Positions 1 through 8,459 are shown, counted from the first letter of the stretch. The stretch: DNA of 41,485 bases from Parasporobacterium sp. (GCA_017459985.1 JAFUBX010000034.1:1-41485), one strand, 5' to 3'. The notes: a model not told the origin generated them from the letters alone. Made by a program: numbers and translations.

Positions 1-168
1 ATATATTCGTTGGCCGTTTGCCGGATTACATCCGTAATTCACTGGCAAGAGCAGCCTTGTCGGCCTGAACTACCTATCTGATTGCCTGTATTATTGAGTT
101 TTCAAGGTGCGAATCCCATTTTAGGTATGGGAAGTTTTAGTCAGTAATAAAAGATTATTAAGAAGTGA

Positions 169-209
169 GTTAGTTGTGGCTAACACTATTCCTGAAAACA
201 TGTTATAAT
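169..209 (+). promoter_or_regulatory. Palindromic operator plus extended -10 promoter (copy 1)
   Basis: A 16-bp palindrome GTTAGTTGTGGCTAAC lies at 169-184, followed by the extended -10 box TGTTATAAT with TATAAT at 204-209. The palindrome occupies the -35 region, so a bound protein should repress. The same palindrome (GTTAG, six bases, CTAAC) with almost the same distance to a -10 box recurs at 4529 and 4673, which ties this promoter to the ABC exporter at 4736. The TTAG/CTAA half-sites recall DtxR-family metalloregulator boxes, but that is only a resemblance. Confidence 0.7.
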
Positions 210-243
210 GACCTCAAAAATCAAGCTAAGCGTAGGAGGAAAT

Positions 244-435
244 ATGTTCTGGGACAGGGTCTGCAAAGCCGGCGGGAAACTGATCATCCCGACTTATGTG
301 AATAACGAGAAAACAGGGAAGACCAGCGGATTTGCAAAAACGGTCGGAAATGCATGGACATTCGGCGGCTTGCTTTGCACGCTGCCGGATGAAGAGGAGT
401 TTGGAATCAAGTATGGAAAAAGTAAAAGTGAATGA
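244..435 (+). CDS. Small protein of unknown function, 63 aa
   Basis: I do not recognise this protein. The start is the ATG at 244 because a strong Shine-Dalgarno (GTAGGAGGAAAT) sits directly before it. An in-frame ATG at 208 overlaps the -10 box and cannot be in the transcript. The protein is rich in Gly, Lys and aromatic residues and has no membrane segment or obvious signal peptide. It overlaps the next gene by 23 bp, which suggests translational coupling. A DNA-level degenerate copy of its 5' end lies at about 4597-4650, where the frame closes quickly, so it may be a leader-type ORF associated with the operator rather than a conserved enzyme. Confidence 0.5.
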   Translation: MFWDRVCKAGGKLIIPTYVNNEKTGKTSGFAKTVGNAWTFGGLLCTLPDEEEFGIKYGKSKSE

Positions 436-1144
436 AACGTTCGAAGAAGCTGTAAAAAGCCTGTATCCAAAAGCATATAACGAAGAAGTCCGGAAATGGC
501 TGATATCGCGTTACGGAGCCGGACAGGCAGAGAAGATCTGGAGACAGGTTCAGGAATCTTACCTGGATTATCTCGCGGATGCTCCTGATTACGGCGGAAA
601 AAGAAATGGCCACGCCTCAGCAATCTATGGAGGGCTGCTGATCTTCGCCCTGTATTCATCCCTGCCGGATCAGCCTCCGGTCGGAGAACTTCAGGGTTTT
701 GTTCAGAACCTGTTCATGAAACCGTTTACAAAGCTTGGCCGTATATTCAACCTGAACCGGGCAGGAGATATGTGGCTGATCAATAGAATTTTCCGGAAGT
801 CGGGGGACCGTGACAGAAAGGATATCGAAAAATACCCTGCAGGCTTTGTGAATGTGAGCGAGGCATATGACAAAACGCATCATGCAGCGCGATATTATTT
901 TACCCAATGCCCGAATGCTGAGTTTGCAAAAAAACATGGACTGCTCCATGTACTGCCGCTTCTTTGCAACAGCGATTTCTTTGGCATCAGCGAGATCCAT
1001 GGACAGCTGATCCGATGCGGAACCTGCGGCAACAGTGACCGGTGCGATTATCTGGTCACAGGAAACGGTAATCCTATTGCGCAGGAATATGAAACCGTGA
1101 CTGACGATGGAGGATTCCTTGTCAGCAGAAAGAAATGTGAGTGA
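413..1144 (+). CDS. L-2-amino-thiazoline-4-carboxylic acid hydrolase-like protein
   Basis: The 243-aa product matches the pattern of the ATC hydrolase family, whose namesake opens the thiazoline ring of L-2-amino-thiazoline-4-carboxylate on the route to L-cysteine. Members in Clostridia are mostly uncharacterised. The C-terminal third carries the family's Cys-rich stretch (CGTCGNSDRCDYL) after a segment with paired histidines (KTHHAARYYFTQCP). The start is the ATG at 413, inside the preceding small gene; an upstream in-frame start at 332 would lie deep in that gene and lacks a ribosome site. It shares the operator at 169 with the exporter genes at 4736-8309, so a joint role in handling a sulfur- or metal-containing metabolite is possible but unproven. 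Confidence 0.72.
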   Translation: MEKVKVNETFEEAVKSLYPKAYNEEVRKWLISRYGAGQAEKIWRQVQESYLDYLADAPDYGGKRNGHASAIYGGLLIFALYSSLPDQPPVGELQGFVQNLFMKPFTKLGRIFNLNRAGDMWLINRIFRKSGDRDRKDIEKYPAGFVNVSEAYDKTHHAARYYFTQCPNAEFAKKHGLLHVLPLLCNSDFFGISEIHGQLIRCGTCGNSDRCDYLVTGNGNPIAQEYETVTDDGGFLVSRKKCE

Positions 1145-1297
1145 TACTGCCTGCCCGGCCGAATTCCGTCAGGGAATATTCCGCCGATGACATCCATTGC
1201 CGCTTCTACGGGGCAGTTTTAGGTTTTGATCTTCTCGATATTCATGGGATAATCTCTAGATATACTTTTTGATAGTATGTTACAAAAATGTGCGTTC

Positions 1298-1325
1298 TTG
1301 TCATAACGCTTATTATGGCTATAAT
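1298..1325 (+). promoter_or_regulatory. Sigma-A promoter for the NTF2-like gene
   Basis: TTGTCA at 1298-1303 and TATAAT at 1320-1325 are separated by 16 bp. The gene start at 1396 follows after a leader containing AGGAGG and AAAGGAG. The operator palindrome of position 169 is absent here. Confidence 0.55.
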
Positions 1326-1395
1326 TATATTCATCAAAGACAGTAATGTCAATCGCTAACAAAACAAACAGGAGGCGTGACAAAGGAGAAGAATC

Positions 1396-1779
1396 ATGAG
1401 ATCAGAATTAAAAGAATACCAGGCAGTAGAAGAAGCTGCCATGAAATTTGTAAGGAGCGTTGCGGAAGGCAACAGCAAGTATGCAAAGGAACTGTTCACG
1501 GATGAAGCTGTACTTTTCGGCTATCTGGATGGAGAACTGGAGCATGGGTCCATCGAGCAGTTCTACCACAACGTCGATACTGTTCCGGGTGGTGATAACT
1601 TCAAAGCAAGAGTTGATGTGCTGATGGTCGAGGAAACCATGGCCGTTGTCCGTGTACTGGAAGAAGGCTGGGGAAACCGGATCGATTTCACCGATGTTCT
1701 GCTTCTTCTGAAGATGAACGGTGAATGGAAGTGCGTGGCAAAGGCATATAACCAGAATTCCAATACGATTCAGAAATAA
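1396..1779 (+). CDS. NTF2-like (SnoaL / lumazine-binding-like) protein
   Basis: The 127-aa protein has the single-domain cone fold pattern of the NTF2-like superfamily: an N-terminal helix pair (residues about 5-35, 'AAMKFVRSVAEGNSKYAKELF'-like), a short strand 'DEAVLFGYLDG', and C-terminal strands ending in 'MNGEWKCVAKAYN', a typical closing of putative lumazine-binding-like members. Such proteins bind small hydrophobic ligands or act as simple cyclases and isomerases; no catalytic residue can be assigned from sequence. It has a good ribosome site (AAAGGAGAAGAATC) and precedes a flavin reductase by 72 bp, so the two may be cotranscribed. Confidence 0.65.
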   Translation: MRSELKEYQAVEEAAMKFVRSVAEGNSKYAKELFTDEAVLFGYLDGELEHGSIEQFYHNVDTVPGGDNFKARVDVLMVEETMAVVRVLEEGWGNRIDFTDVLLLLKMNGEWKCVAKAYNQNSNTIQK

Positions 1780-1851
1780 CCGCCGGGATTATTACTTCAG
1801 ACACTATTCTGTGATAAGATAAGATGCAAAAAAGAAAGGACGGACAATAAA

Positions 1852-2424
1852 ATGAAAAAAGATTTAGGTTTGGTACAGGCTGTCTATCCGATGCCGGTTC
1901 TGATGGTGGCAGCATATGATGAGAATGAAAAAGTCAATGTCATGAATGTGGCATGGGGGCAGATCTGCGATGAGGACAAGATCATCCTCTTTATCGGAGA
2001 GGGAAAGAGAACCTGGCTGAATATAAAAGAAAGCAAGGCTTTCACGGTTGCTCTCGCAGACGAGGCTCATATGGATGTCGCTGACTTCTTTGGAATCGCA
2101 TCCGGAAACAAGATCAATGATAAATTCGAGAGGACCGGATATCATGCGGTGAAGAGTGACAAGGTTCATGCTCCGATCATTGAGGAATTTCCGGTTGTGA
2201 TGGAATGTGAACTCCTGGAGTTCCTGCATACGGACTATGTGGATGGCATTGTCGGTAAGATCGTCAATGTAAAGGCTGAAGAAGCAGTACTGTCAGATAA
2301 GGGGAAAGTCGATCCGGAAAAGCTTCATGCCCTGATGTTTGATCAGTTCCAGAATGGATACTATGCGACAGGAGCAAAGGTTGGACAGGCGTGGAATGCC
2401 GGAGCTGCGCTGATGAAAAAATAA
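1852..2424 (+). CDS. Flavin reductase family protein (flavoredoxin-like)
   Basis: The 190-aa protein fits the FMN-binding split-barrel flavin reductase family. The N-terminal region 'PMPVLMVAAYDENEKVNVMNVAWGQ' is the typical flavin-site opening, followed by a glycine-rich 'IGEGKRTWLNIKESKAFTV' segment and 'FFGIASGNKINDKF', which matches the phosphate-binding and dimer region of this family. These cytosolic proteins carry FMN and pass electrons to partner enzymes or reduce free flavin. The start ATG has an AAAGAAAGGA site upstream. It probably forms a transcription unit with the NTF2-like gene at 1396. The substrate is unknown. Confidence 0.8.
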   Translation: MKKDLGLVQAVYPMPVLMVAAYDENEKVNVMNVAWGQICDEDKIILFIGEGKRTWLNIKESKAFTVALADEAHMDVADFFGIASGNKINDKFERTGYHAVKSDKVHAPIIEEFPVVMECELLEFLHTDYVDGIVGKIVNVKAEEAVLSDKGKVDPEKLHALMFDQFQNGYYATGAKVGQAWNAGAALMKK

Positions 2425-2554
2425 AGAATCTATCATCAGCTGTTTTTGTTCGCGGAGATTTGTACTTACCTGGTTAACTGCCCGGTCAACTAAATAATGG
2501 GATCACGGATAAGGATGGTATTGTTTTGAATTGCCTGATTTGAAATAAAACATC

Positions 2555-2652
2555 TTGACATAGCCGTACGGCAATATTTATAATGATTACAATAAATATA
2601 TAGCCGTACGGCTGTATTTTCGCATTCTGCATCAGAATATAGCCGTACGACT
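2555..2652 (+). promoter_or_regulatory. hip promoter with three palindromic operators
   Basis: A consensus promoter, TTGACA at 2555-2560 and TATAAT at 2579-2584 with an 18-bp spacer, is overlaid by the first of three sites built on TAGCCGTACGGC. Their dyad centres fall at about 2567, 2607 and 2646, that is 40 and 39 bp apart, close to four helical turns. The second copy contains the perfect palindrome AGCCGTACGGCT and the third differs at one base. The layout fits cooperative autorepression by the HTH protein encoded at 2734, as known for HipB. Confidence 0.8.
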
Positions 2653-2733
2653 ATATTCGGAAACGCATTTCTACAGCATACCGCTATTAATTCATTCTTT
2701 GCAGAAATATACGATCCGGAAAGGAAAAAGCCA

Positions 2734-2946
2734 ATGAAGATTCTCGATACCAATGGATTTGGAAAAGTGGTCAAAGAACGGCGGAAGAAATTGGGCTATA
2801 CGCAAAAATACATAAATGAAGTAAGCGGAATCAGTACCAGTTTCCTGTCGGATCTGGAAAAAGGAAAAAAAACCATTGAACTTGGAAAGGCGATCTATCT
2901 GGCAAATCTGCTTGGCTTGGACCTGGAGCTGAAGGAAAGGAATTGA
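2734..2946 (+). CDS. hipB: HipB-like XRE-family antitoxin
   Basis: A 70-aa protein that is almost entirely one XRE helix-turn-helix: 'VVKERRKKLGYTQKYINEVSGISTSFLSDLEKGKKTIELGKAIYLANLLGLDLELK'. HipB proteins dimerise, bind palindromic operators upstream of their own operon and neutralise the HipA kinase. The match to that role comes from the HipA gene starting 3 bp after its stop and from three palindromes in its promoter. The ribosome site is GGAAAGGAAAAAGCC. Length is typical for the family. The C-terminal tail seen in E. coli HipB is short or absent here. Confidence 0.85.
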   Translation: MKILDTNGFGKVVKERRKKLGYTQKYINEVSGISTSFLSDLEKGKKTIELGKAIYLANLLGLDLELKERN

Positions 2947-2949
2947 TTG

Positions 2950-4224
2950 ATGCGAACACTGCTGGTTTATATCGAGATTCATGGGGAACGCAGGCTTGCC
3001 GGTTCTATTGCCGGGAATTCTCTGGAGGACGCTTGTTTTCAATATGACAAAACCTATCTGTCTTCTCCGTATGGTGCACCTGTATCCATTTCTCTTCCGC
3101 TGCAGAAGGAACCTTTCTCTGCCCTGCAGACAAAGTGCTTTTTTGAAGGACTTTTACCGGAGGGATTTTCCAGAAAAGCGGTAGCCAATTGGATGAAAGC
3201 AGATGAAAATGATTATCTGACGATTCTGTCTGTTCTGGGGGCGGAATGTCTTGGCGCGATTAAAATCATTGAGGAACAAGGGAGGACTTCTGGTTCAGGC
3301 TATGAAAAACTGACAATGGAGCAAGTGCAGCGGCTTGCGGCAGAAGGAGCCACGAAATCAACAGAAATATTACTGAAAACGCATCTGTCGCTTACCGGAG
3401 CAACGGGAAAGGCAGGATTGTATCTGGATGAAAAGTCCAATACTTGGTATTTGCCCAGGGGAGATGCGCCGAGTACCCACATTGTAAAGCAAAGCCATAT
3501 CCGATTATCACGGATTGTTTTGAATGAGCAGCTGTGTATGCTGACTGCAAAAAAACTGGGAATTGATGTGCCGTATAGTTTTATTATCAATACCGGAAAA
3601 GGAAAAGATCCGGAAATTCTTTATGCAACCAGAAGATATGACCGCCCCTACTCCGGTGATAAATGCATAGACAGCCTGCCGGTTCCTCTTCGGCTGCATC
3701 AGGAGGATTTTGCGCAAGCCATGGGGATTTCAGCCCGGGATAAATATGAGAAAACCGACAGTGGCTATCTGCGGCGGATGTTTGCAATGATACGTTTCCA
3801 TTGTTCAGATCCGGTTGCAGAGCAGATAAAACTCTGGAAAATGATCTGCTACAGTTATCTCATCGGGAATACGGACTGTCATATCAAAAATTATTCTTTC
3901 CTGTATGGGGAAGATCTGCGTGACATCAGGCTGGCCCCTGCATATGATATTGTCAGCACCAGGGTATATCATATGACCAATGAAATGAGCTTTTTTATCG
4001 GTGGAGAGCTTGACATTTGTCATATCAAAAGATCCACCTTTTCAATTGCTGCCAAAGATGCCGGATTATCTGAACGGCTTGCGATGCGCCTGTTCGATGA
4101 ATTGGCGGATCGTTTCGAACCAGCGCTTAATGCGGCAAGTGAAGAACTGGAACTACTGGGCTTTGACACATGCGCTGCCATGAAGGATACGATTATCGCA
4201 AATGGAGGATATGCAAATCTCTGA
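2950..4224 (+). CDS. hipA: HipA-family serine/threonine kinase toxin
   Basis: The 424-aa product is a full-length HipA-type kinase. The N-terminal subdomain (about 1-100) contains 'VSISLPLQKEPFS' and 'FFEGLLPEGFSRKAVANW', typical of the HipA N1 region. A glycine-rich loop 'SLTGATGKAGLYL' (about 135-150) corresponds to the ATP and phosphorylation loop. The catalytic motif is GNTDCHIKN with Asp309 and Asn314, and the metal-binding Asp is in PAYDI (about 333). All key residues seem intact. HipA in E. coli phosphorylates glutamyl-tRNA synthetase and induces persistence; the target here is unknown. I chose the ATG at 2950; a TTG directly before it is also possible. The ribosome site GGAAAGGA lies within the end of hipB, so translation is coupled. 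Confidence 0.9.
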   Translation: MRTLLVYIEIHGERRLAGSIAGNSLEDACFQYDKTYLSSPYGAPVSISLPLQKEPFSALQTKCFFEGLLPEGFSRKAVANWMKADENDYLTILSVLGAECLGAIKIIEEQGRTSGSGYEKLTMEQVQRLAAEGATKSTEILLKTHLSLTGATGKAGLYLDEKSNTWYLPRGDAPSTHIVKQSHIRLSRIVLNEQLCMLTAKKLGIDVPYSFIINTGKGKDPEILYATRRYDRPYSGDKCIDSLPVPLRLHQEDFAQAMGISARDKYEKTDSGYLRRMFAMIRFHCSDPVAEQIKLWKMICYSYLIGNTDCHIKNYSFLYGEDLRDIRLAPAYDIVSTRVYHMTNEMSFFIGGELDICHIKRSTFSIAAKDAGLSERLAMRLFDELADRFEPALNAASEELELLGFDTCAAMKDTIIANGGYANL

Positions 4225-4406
4225 TTGCAGTACTCAGATTTGCACCAGAACGTACACCATTTAAACACGGTGCAGTGCCGAAGAGCAAGAAGCTCCTTCA
4301 GCAGAAAATTGTAAATTCAAGAACATTTTTATGCATCTTAAAAAGCGAAAACACAATTTTAAGATCCGGACAAATATGTTAAGTAAGAAGATGATTACAG
4401 TAAATG

Positions 4407-4433
4407 CGGTACCCGATAAGGGTGCCGTTTTTT
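4407..4433 (+). terminator. Rho-independent terminator after hipBA
   Basis: An 8-bp stem (CGGTACCC / GGGTGCCG with one G-T pair, loop GATAA) is followed by six T. It lies about 180 bp downstream of hipA and just before the exporter's regulatory region. Confidence 0.8.
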
Positions 4434-4528
4434 GATCCGGACAGGGAATTTCCCCCTGCAAAATCTGCGAATGCGGCAATTGCACATTTGCAGGTCAGCC
4501 CGTCCCCTGAATGATTACTGAACAAATA

Positions 4529-4569
4529 GTTAGTTATGGCTAACACTATTTTTGAAAACGTGTTATAAT
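4529..4569 (+). promoter_or_regulatory. Palindromic operator plus extended -10 promoter (copy 2)
   Basis: The palindrome GTTAGTTATGGCTAAC at 4529-4544 and the extended -10 TGTTATAAT (TATAAT 4564-4569) repeat the arrangement at 169-209 with the same 35-bp offset. Similarity to the first copy continues past the -10 into what would be the small ORF at 244, but here the frame is degenerate. This looks like a duplicated promoter-leader block. It may produce a short leader transcript that reads into the second promoter at 4673. Confidence 0.65.
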
Positions 4570-4672
4570 GATTCCGAAAATCAGGGTGACCGAAGGGAAA
4601 AATGTTCCCGGAGCAGTGCCGGCAGGAGGTCCTGAAATTCCGAATGGATCAAAAATTTTTTTTGAACACTTA

Positions 4673-4712
4673 GTTAGCCACGACTAACGCAAATGCGGAT
4701 GGATCCTATAAT
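4673..4712 (+). promoter_or_regulatory. Palindromic operator and promoter of the ABC exporter (copy 3)
   Basis: GTTAGCCACGACTAAC at 4673-4688 is the third 16-bp palindrome. TATAAT is at 4707-4712, 34 bp from the operator start, which mirrors copies 1 and 2. The gene start at 4736 follows with AAAGAAGG as ribosome site. The middle six bases vary between the copies while GTTAG and CTAAC stay fixed, as expected for a dimeric repressor site. Confidence 0.7.
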
Positions 4713-4735
4713 ACGAACGTGAAAGAAGGTGCAGA

Positions 4736-6562
4736 ATGAAAAAGAAAAAACAAAATGACCTTGCAGACCTGCTGAAATATGCAGGAAACTATAAAAGCCT
4801 GACTTTTATTGGCCTTGGGCTTTCGGCGATCGCCATGATACTCGGGATGCTCCCGTATATCTGTATCTGGCTGACAGCGAAGGATCTGATCTCGGCTGCT
4901 CCTGACTGGAGCAGCGCAAGCGGGATCGCCCATTATGGCTGGATGGCATTTTTCTTTGCCGTTGCCGGGATCCTGGTTTATTTTGCAGCCCTGATGTGTA
5001 CACATCTGGCAGCATTCCGCACCGCCTCTAATATCCGGAAGCAGGGAATGGCTCACCTTATGAAAACACCGTTGGGCTATTTTGATTCCAATGCATCCGG
5101 TCTGATCAGGAACCGCCTGGATGGAGCGGCGTCTGAGACGGAAACACTGCTGGCCCATAACCTGGCTGACATTGTGGGAACGGTTGCCATGTTTATTGCA
5201 ATGGTGGTGTTGATGTTTATTTTTGACTGGCGCATGGGTGCGGCATGCCTTCTTGCAGCAGTCGTATCCGTTGCTGCCATGTCTGCCATGATGGGAGGTA
5301 AAAATGCAAAGCTCATGCAGGAATATCAGGCTGCGCAGGATGTGATGAGCAAGGCAGGTACCGAATATGTCCGTGGAATACCGGTGGTAAAGGTATTTCA
5401 GCAGACCGTCTATTCCTTTAAGGCTTTCAAAGAGGCGATCGAGGATTACAGTACAAAAGCTGAAAAATATACAGATGGAGTTTGCCGGATGCCGCAATCG
5501 GTCAACTTGACGTTTACAGAAGGTGCATTCATATTTCTTGTACCGGTTGCGCTGCTGATCGCTCCTTCGGCATTGGCAGCAGGAAACTTTGCGGAGTTTA
5601 TCACAGATTTTGCCTTCTATGCCGTTTTCTCAGCCATCATTTCTACTGCTCTTGCCAAGATCATGTTCGCAGCAAGCGGGATGATGCTTGCCAGCACCGC
5701 GCTTGGCCGCATCAATGAAGTGATGAAGGCACCAACCCTTAAAATAACAGATCATCCGCAGATTCCTGCAGATAACAGTGTGGAGTTTAAGGATGTGACC
5801 TTTACCTATGAAGGGGCAGATGTGCATGCACTTGAACATGTATCATTCAGGGTCAGCCCAGGGCAGACAGTAGCCCTCGTCGGGCCTTCCGGGGGTGGAA
5901 AGACCACCGCAGCCAGCCTGATCCCAAGATTCTGGGATGTGGATTCCGGTACAGTAGAGGTTGGCGGAGTGGATGTAAGGGAGACCGATCCGCATGTCCT
6001 GATGGATCAGGTGGCTTTCGTGTTCCAGAATAACCGGCTGTTTAAAGCTTCAATATTAGAGAATGTCCGGGCAGCAAAACCGGAGGCTTCGCGTGAAGAA
6101 GTTCAGAGAGCGCTTTCTGCGGCACAGTGCGACGACATCATCGATAAGCTCCCGGAAGGAATGGATACCGTGATCGGAACGGAAGGGACTTACCTTTCCG
6201 GCGGAGAACAGCAGAGAGTTGCGCTGGCAAGGGCGATACTGAAGGATGCTCCGATTATAGTCCTGGATGAAGCAACTGCGTTTGCGGATCCGGAAAATGA
6301 AGTCCTCATCCAGAAGGCCTTTGCCACACTGATGAAAGACCGGACCGTTATCATGATCGCGCATCGTCTTTCAACAGTCGTCGGAGCTGACAGGATCATC
6401 GTGCTTGACTGCGGACACGTCGTACAGCAGGGTACACATCAGGAGCTTTCTGAAACGGAAGGGCTGTATTCCCGTATGTGGAAGGACTACAACCAATCAG
6501 TGACATGGAGAATCCAGCAGGGGGATTCCACGGGCTCTGCTGCAACGGGGAAGGAGGCATAA
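4736..6562 (+). CDS. ABC exporter, fused membrane and ATPase subunit A
   Basis: A 608-aa half-transporter of the ABC exporter type. The membrane domain (about 15-320) has six hydrophobic segments, including 'LTFIGLGLSAIAMILGMLPYI' near the N-terminus. The ATPase domain (about 345-590) has Walker A GPSGGGKTT, Q-loop VFQNN, signature LSGGEQQRVALARA, Walker B IIVLDEAT with its catalytic Glu, and the switch His in IAHRLST. The D-loop reads AFAD rather than SALD. It sits 4 bp upstream of a second exporter half gene, so the two should form a heterodimer. Both ATP sites look intact. The shared operator suggests repression by a metal- or metabolite-sensing regulator. The substrate cannot be read from sequence. 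Confidence 0.9.
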   Translation: MKKKKQNDLADLLKYAGNYKSLTFIGLGLSAIAMILGMLPYICIWLTAKDLISAAPDWSSASGIAHYGWMAFFFAVAGILVYFAALMCTHLAAFRTASNIRKQGMAHLMKTPLGYFDSNASGLIRNRLDGAASETETLLAHNLADIVGTVAMFIAMVVLMFIFDWRMGAACLLAAVVSVAAMSAMMGGKNAKLMQEYQAAQDVMSKAGTEYVRGIPVVKVFQQTVYSFKAFKEAIEDYSTKAEKYTDGVCRMPQSVNLTFTEGAFIFLVPVALLIAPSALAAGNFAEFITDFAFYAVFSAIISTALAKIMFAASGMMLASTALGRINEVMKAPTLKITDHPQIPADNSVEFKDVTFTYEGADVHALEHVSFRVSPGQTVALVGPSGGGKTTAASLIPRFWDVDSGTVEVGGVDVRETDPHVLMDQVAFVFQNNRLFKASILENVRAAKPEASREEVQRALSAAQCDDIIDKLPEGMDTVIGTEGTYLSGGEQQRVALARAILKDAPIIVLDEATAFADPENEVLIQKAFATLMKDRTVIMIAHRLSTVVGADRIIVLDCGHVVQQGTHQELSETEGLYSRMWKDYNQSVTWRIQQGDSTGSAATGKEA

Positions 6563-6566
6563 GGAA

Positions 6567-8309
6567 ATGTTTGGCAAAGAGTTTCAAAAGAAATATGCCC
6601 TGACGGACCAGGGCGTTAAAAACACAAAGCAGGGGACGATATGGACAGTGATCGTAAACCTTGTGGTAATGTGCGGCATGGGGATTCTTTACCTGCTGAT
6701 GAGCCGGTACATGGATACATTGCTGGGCGGCGCAGAGCTTCCGAAAGCAGTCCTGTTTATTGTCCTGGTTGTTGCATTCCTCGTTTTGTCGATCATTACA
6801 CATCTTCAGCAATACAGGGCAACGTACGGGCTTGTTTACGGAGAAGTCAAAACGACGCGGATCACACTTGCCGAATGCCTTCGTAAACTTCCCCTTGGAT
6901 ATTTCGGGAAACGGGACCTGGCGGATCTGACGGAAACCATCATGGGCGATGTTAACCGCCTGGAACATGTCTGGTCCCATTGCCTGGGATACCTTTACGG
7001 GTCATATATTTCTACCGTATTGATCGCAATCGGGCTGTTTATATACAACTGGAAAATGGCGATCGCCTGCCTTTGGGGCGTTCCTGTGGCATTTGTGCTT
7101 CTGTTCGGAAGCAGGAAACTGGCAAAGAAACGCTCTGAGATCTCAAAAACCGCAGGGATCCGCGTATCGGACGGGATCCAGGAGACACTGGAGAACATCC
7201 GGGAGATCAGATCCACAAATCAGGAGGAACGGTTTCTAAAGGAGCTGGATGGAAAGATCGATCATCACGAGTCAGCAATGATCAAAGGGGAGCTGACGGT
7301 AGGAACATTTGTAAATGCTGCCGGAGTGATCATGCGGCTTGGTGTTGCCACCACGATCCTGGTTGGTGCCAACCTGATCTTATCCGGCGAGATCGATTTC
7401 ATGCTGCTTTTCATGTTCCTTCTTGTTATTACACGTATTTATGCCCCGTTTGACCAGGCGCTTGCACTGATCGCAGAAATGTTTGTTTCGCAGGTTTCCG
7501 CATCACGCCTGAATGAAATATATGAGACGGAACCTGCCGCAGGCGCAGAGGTTTTTAACCCGGATGGCCACGATATCGAATTTGTTCATGTGGTTTTTGC
7601 ATATGATGATAAAACTGTACTGGACGGTGTCAGCTTTACGGCGAAGGAAGGCGAGGTGACCGCTCTTGTTGGGCCGTCCGGCTCCGGCAAGAGTACCTGC
7701 GCAAGACTGGCGGCAAGGCTTTGGGATATAAACGGCGGTTCGATCAGGGTCGGAGGAGTTGATATTTCTTCTGTAGATCCTGAAGTGCTTCTGACTGATT
7801 ATTCCATGGTGTTCCAGGATGTTGTCCTGTTTGATGATACGGTAATGGAAAACATCCGGCTCGGAAAACACGGGGCATCCGATGAGGAAGTCCTTGAAGC
7901 GGCAAGGGCTGCAAACTGTGATGAGTTTGTAACGAAGCTTCCGCAAGGATATGCAACGGCGATCGGGGAAAACGGAGCAAGGCTTTCCGGCGGTGAACGC
8001 CAGAGGATCTCCATTGCAAGGGCGCTGCTTAAAAATGCACCAATTGTGCTGCTGGACGAGGCAACGGCTTCATTGGATGTGGAAAATGAAACAAAAGTAC
8101 AGGAGGCACTGTCACGCCTTCTGAATGGAAAGACGGTTCTGGTGATCGCGCACCGTATGCGTACTGTGGAGGCTGCGGATAAGATCGTTGTGCTTGCAGA
8201 CGGGAAAGTTGCAGAGGAAGGAAGTCCTTCCGAACTGTATTCAAAAGAAGACAGTCTGTTCCGGCGCATGACACAGCTGCAGGCTGCAGGGGGCGAATGG
8301 AGTGTTTAG
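6567..8309 (+). CDS. ABC exporter, fused membrane and ATPase subunit B
   Basis: The 580-aa partner of the preceding exporter half. The membrane domain starts with 'GTIWTVIVNLVVMCGMGILYL' and has six predicted segments over residues about 20-310. The ATPase domain has Walker A GPSGSGKST, Q-loop VFQDV, signature LSGGERQRISIARA, Walker B IVLLDEAT, D-loop SLD and switch His in IAHRMRT. The ribosome site AAGGAGGCATAAGGAA spans the stop codon of subunit A. The pair resembles clostridial two-gene exporters that are often annotated as multidrug or siderophore-type exporters. That assignment is by family resemblance only. Confidence 0.9.
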   Translation: MFGKEFQKKYALTDQGVKNTKQGTIWTVIVNLVVMCGMGILYLLMSRYMDTLLGGAELPKAVLFIVLVVAFLVLSIITHLQQYRATYGLVYGEVKTTRITLAECLRKLPLGYFGKRDLADLTETIMGDVNRLEHVWSHCLGYLYGSYISTVLIAIGLFIYNWKMAIACLWGVPVAFVLLFGSRKLAKKRSEISKTAGIRVSDGIQETLENIREIRSTNQEERFLKELDGKIDHHESAMIKGELTVGTFVNAAGVIMRLGVATTILVGANLILSGEIDFMLLFMFLLVITRIYAPFDQALALIAEMFVSQVSASRLNEIYETEPAAGAEVFNPDGHDIEFVHVVFAYDDKTVLDGVSFTAKEGEVTALVGPSGSGKSTCARLAARLWDINGGSIRVGGVDISSVDPEVLLTDYSMVFQDVVLFDDTVMENIRLGKHGASDEEVLEAARAANCDEFVTKLPQGYATAIGENGARLSGGERQRISIARALLKNAPIVLLDEATASLDVENETKVQEALSRLLNGKTVLVIAHRMRTVEAADKIVVLADGKVAEEGSPSELYSKEDSLFRRMTQLQAAGGEWSV

Positions 8310-8415
8310 CAATCAGGATTCGCAATATGACTGTCAGAAGACAGAAAATTGAATAAAGCATGGACAGCTGACCCGGTACGGAACATGCGGCAAAGCAGAT
8401 CGTTCTATTGAATTA

Positions 8416-8459
8416 AAACTGGCTAAATGTATGCAGTAATGATATATTTTAGCCAGTTT
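8416..8459 (+). terminator. Inverted repeat downstream of the exporter operon
   Basis: Perfect 12-bp arms AAACTGGCTAAA (8416-8427) and TTTAGCCAGTTT (8448-8459) with a 20-nt loop lie about 105 bp after the exporter stop. There is no long T run after it, so it may be a weak terminator or a mRNA 3' stabilising hairpin. Confidence 0.45.

Noticed and set aside
90-132. Possible rRNA- or tRNA-operon trailer
   Set aside because: The sequence TTGAGTTTTCAAGGTGC is of the kind seen near clostridial rRNA operons and a small hairpin (TCCCAT/ATGGGA) follows, but no rRNA or tRNA sequence is present in the window.
2470-2500. Operator upstream of hipBA (GTTAACTG/CGGTCAAC)
   Set aside because: It is imperfect, single, and far from the promoter; the three AGCCGTACGGCT sites explain regulation better.
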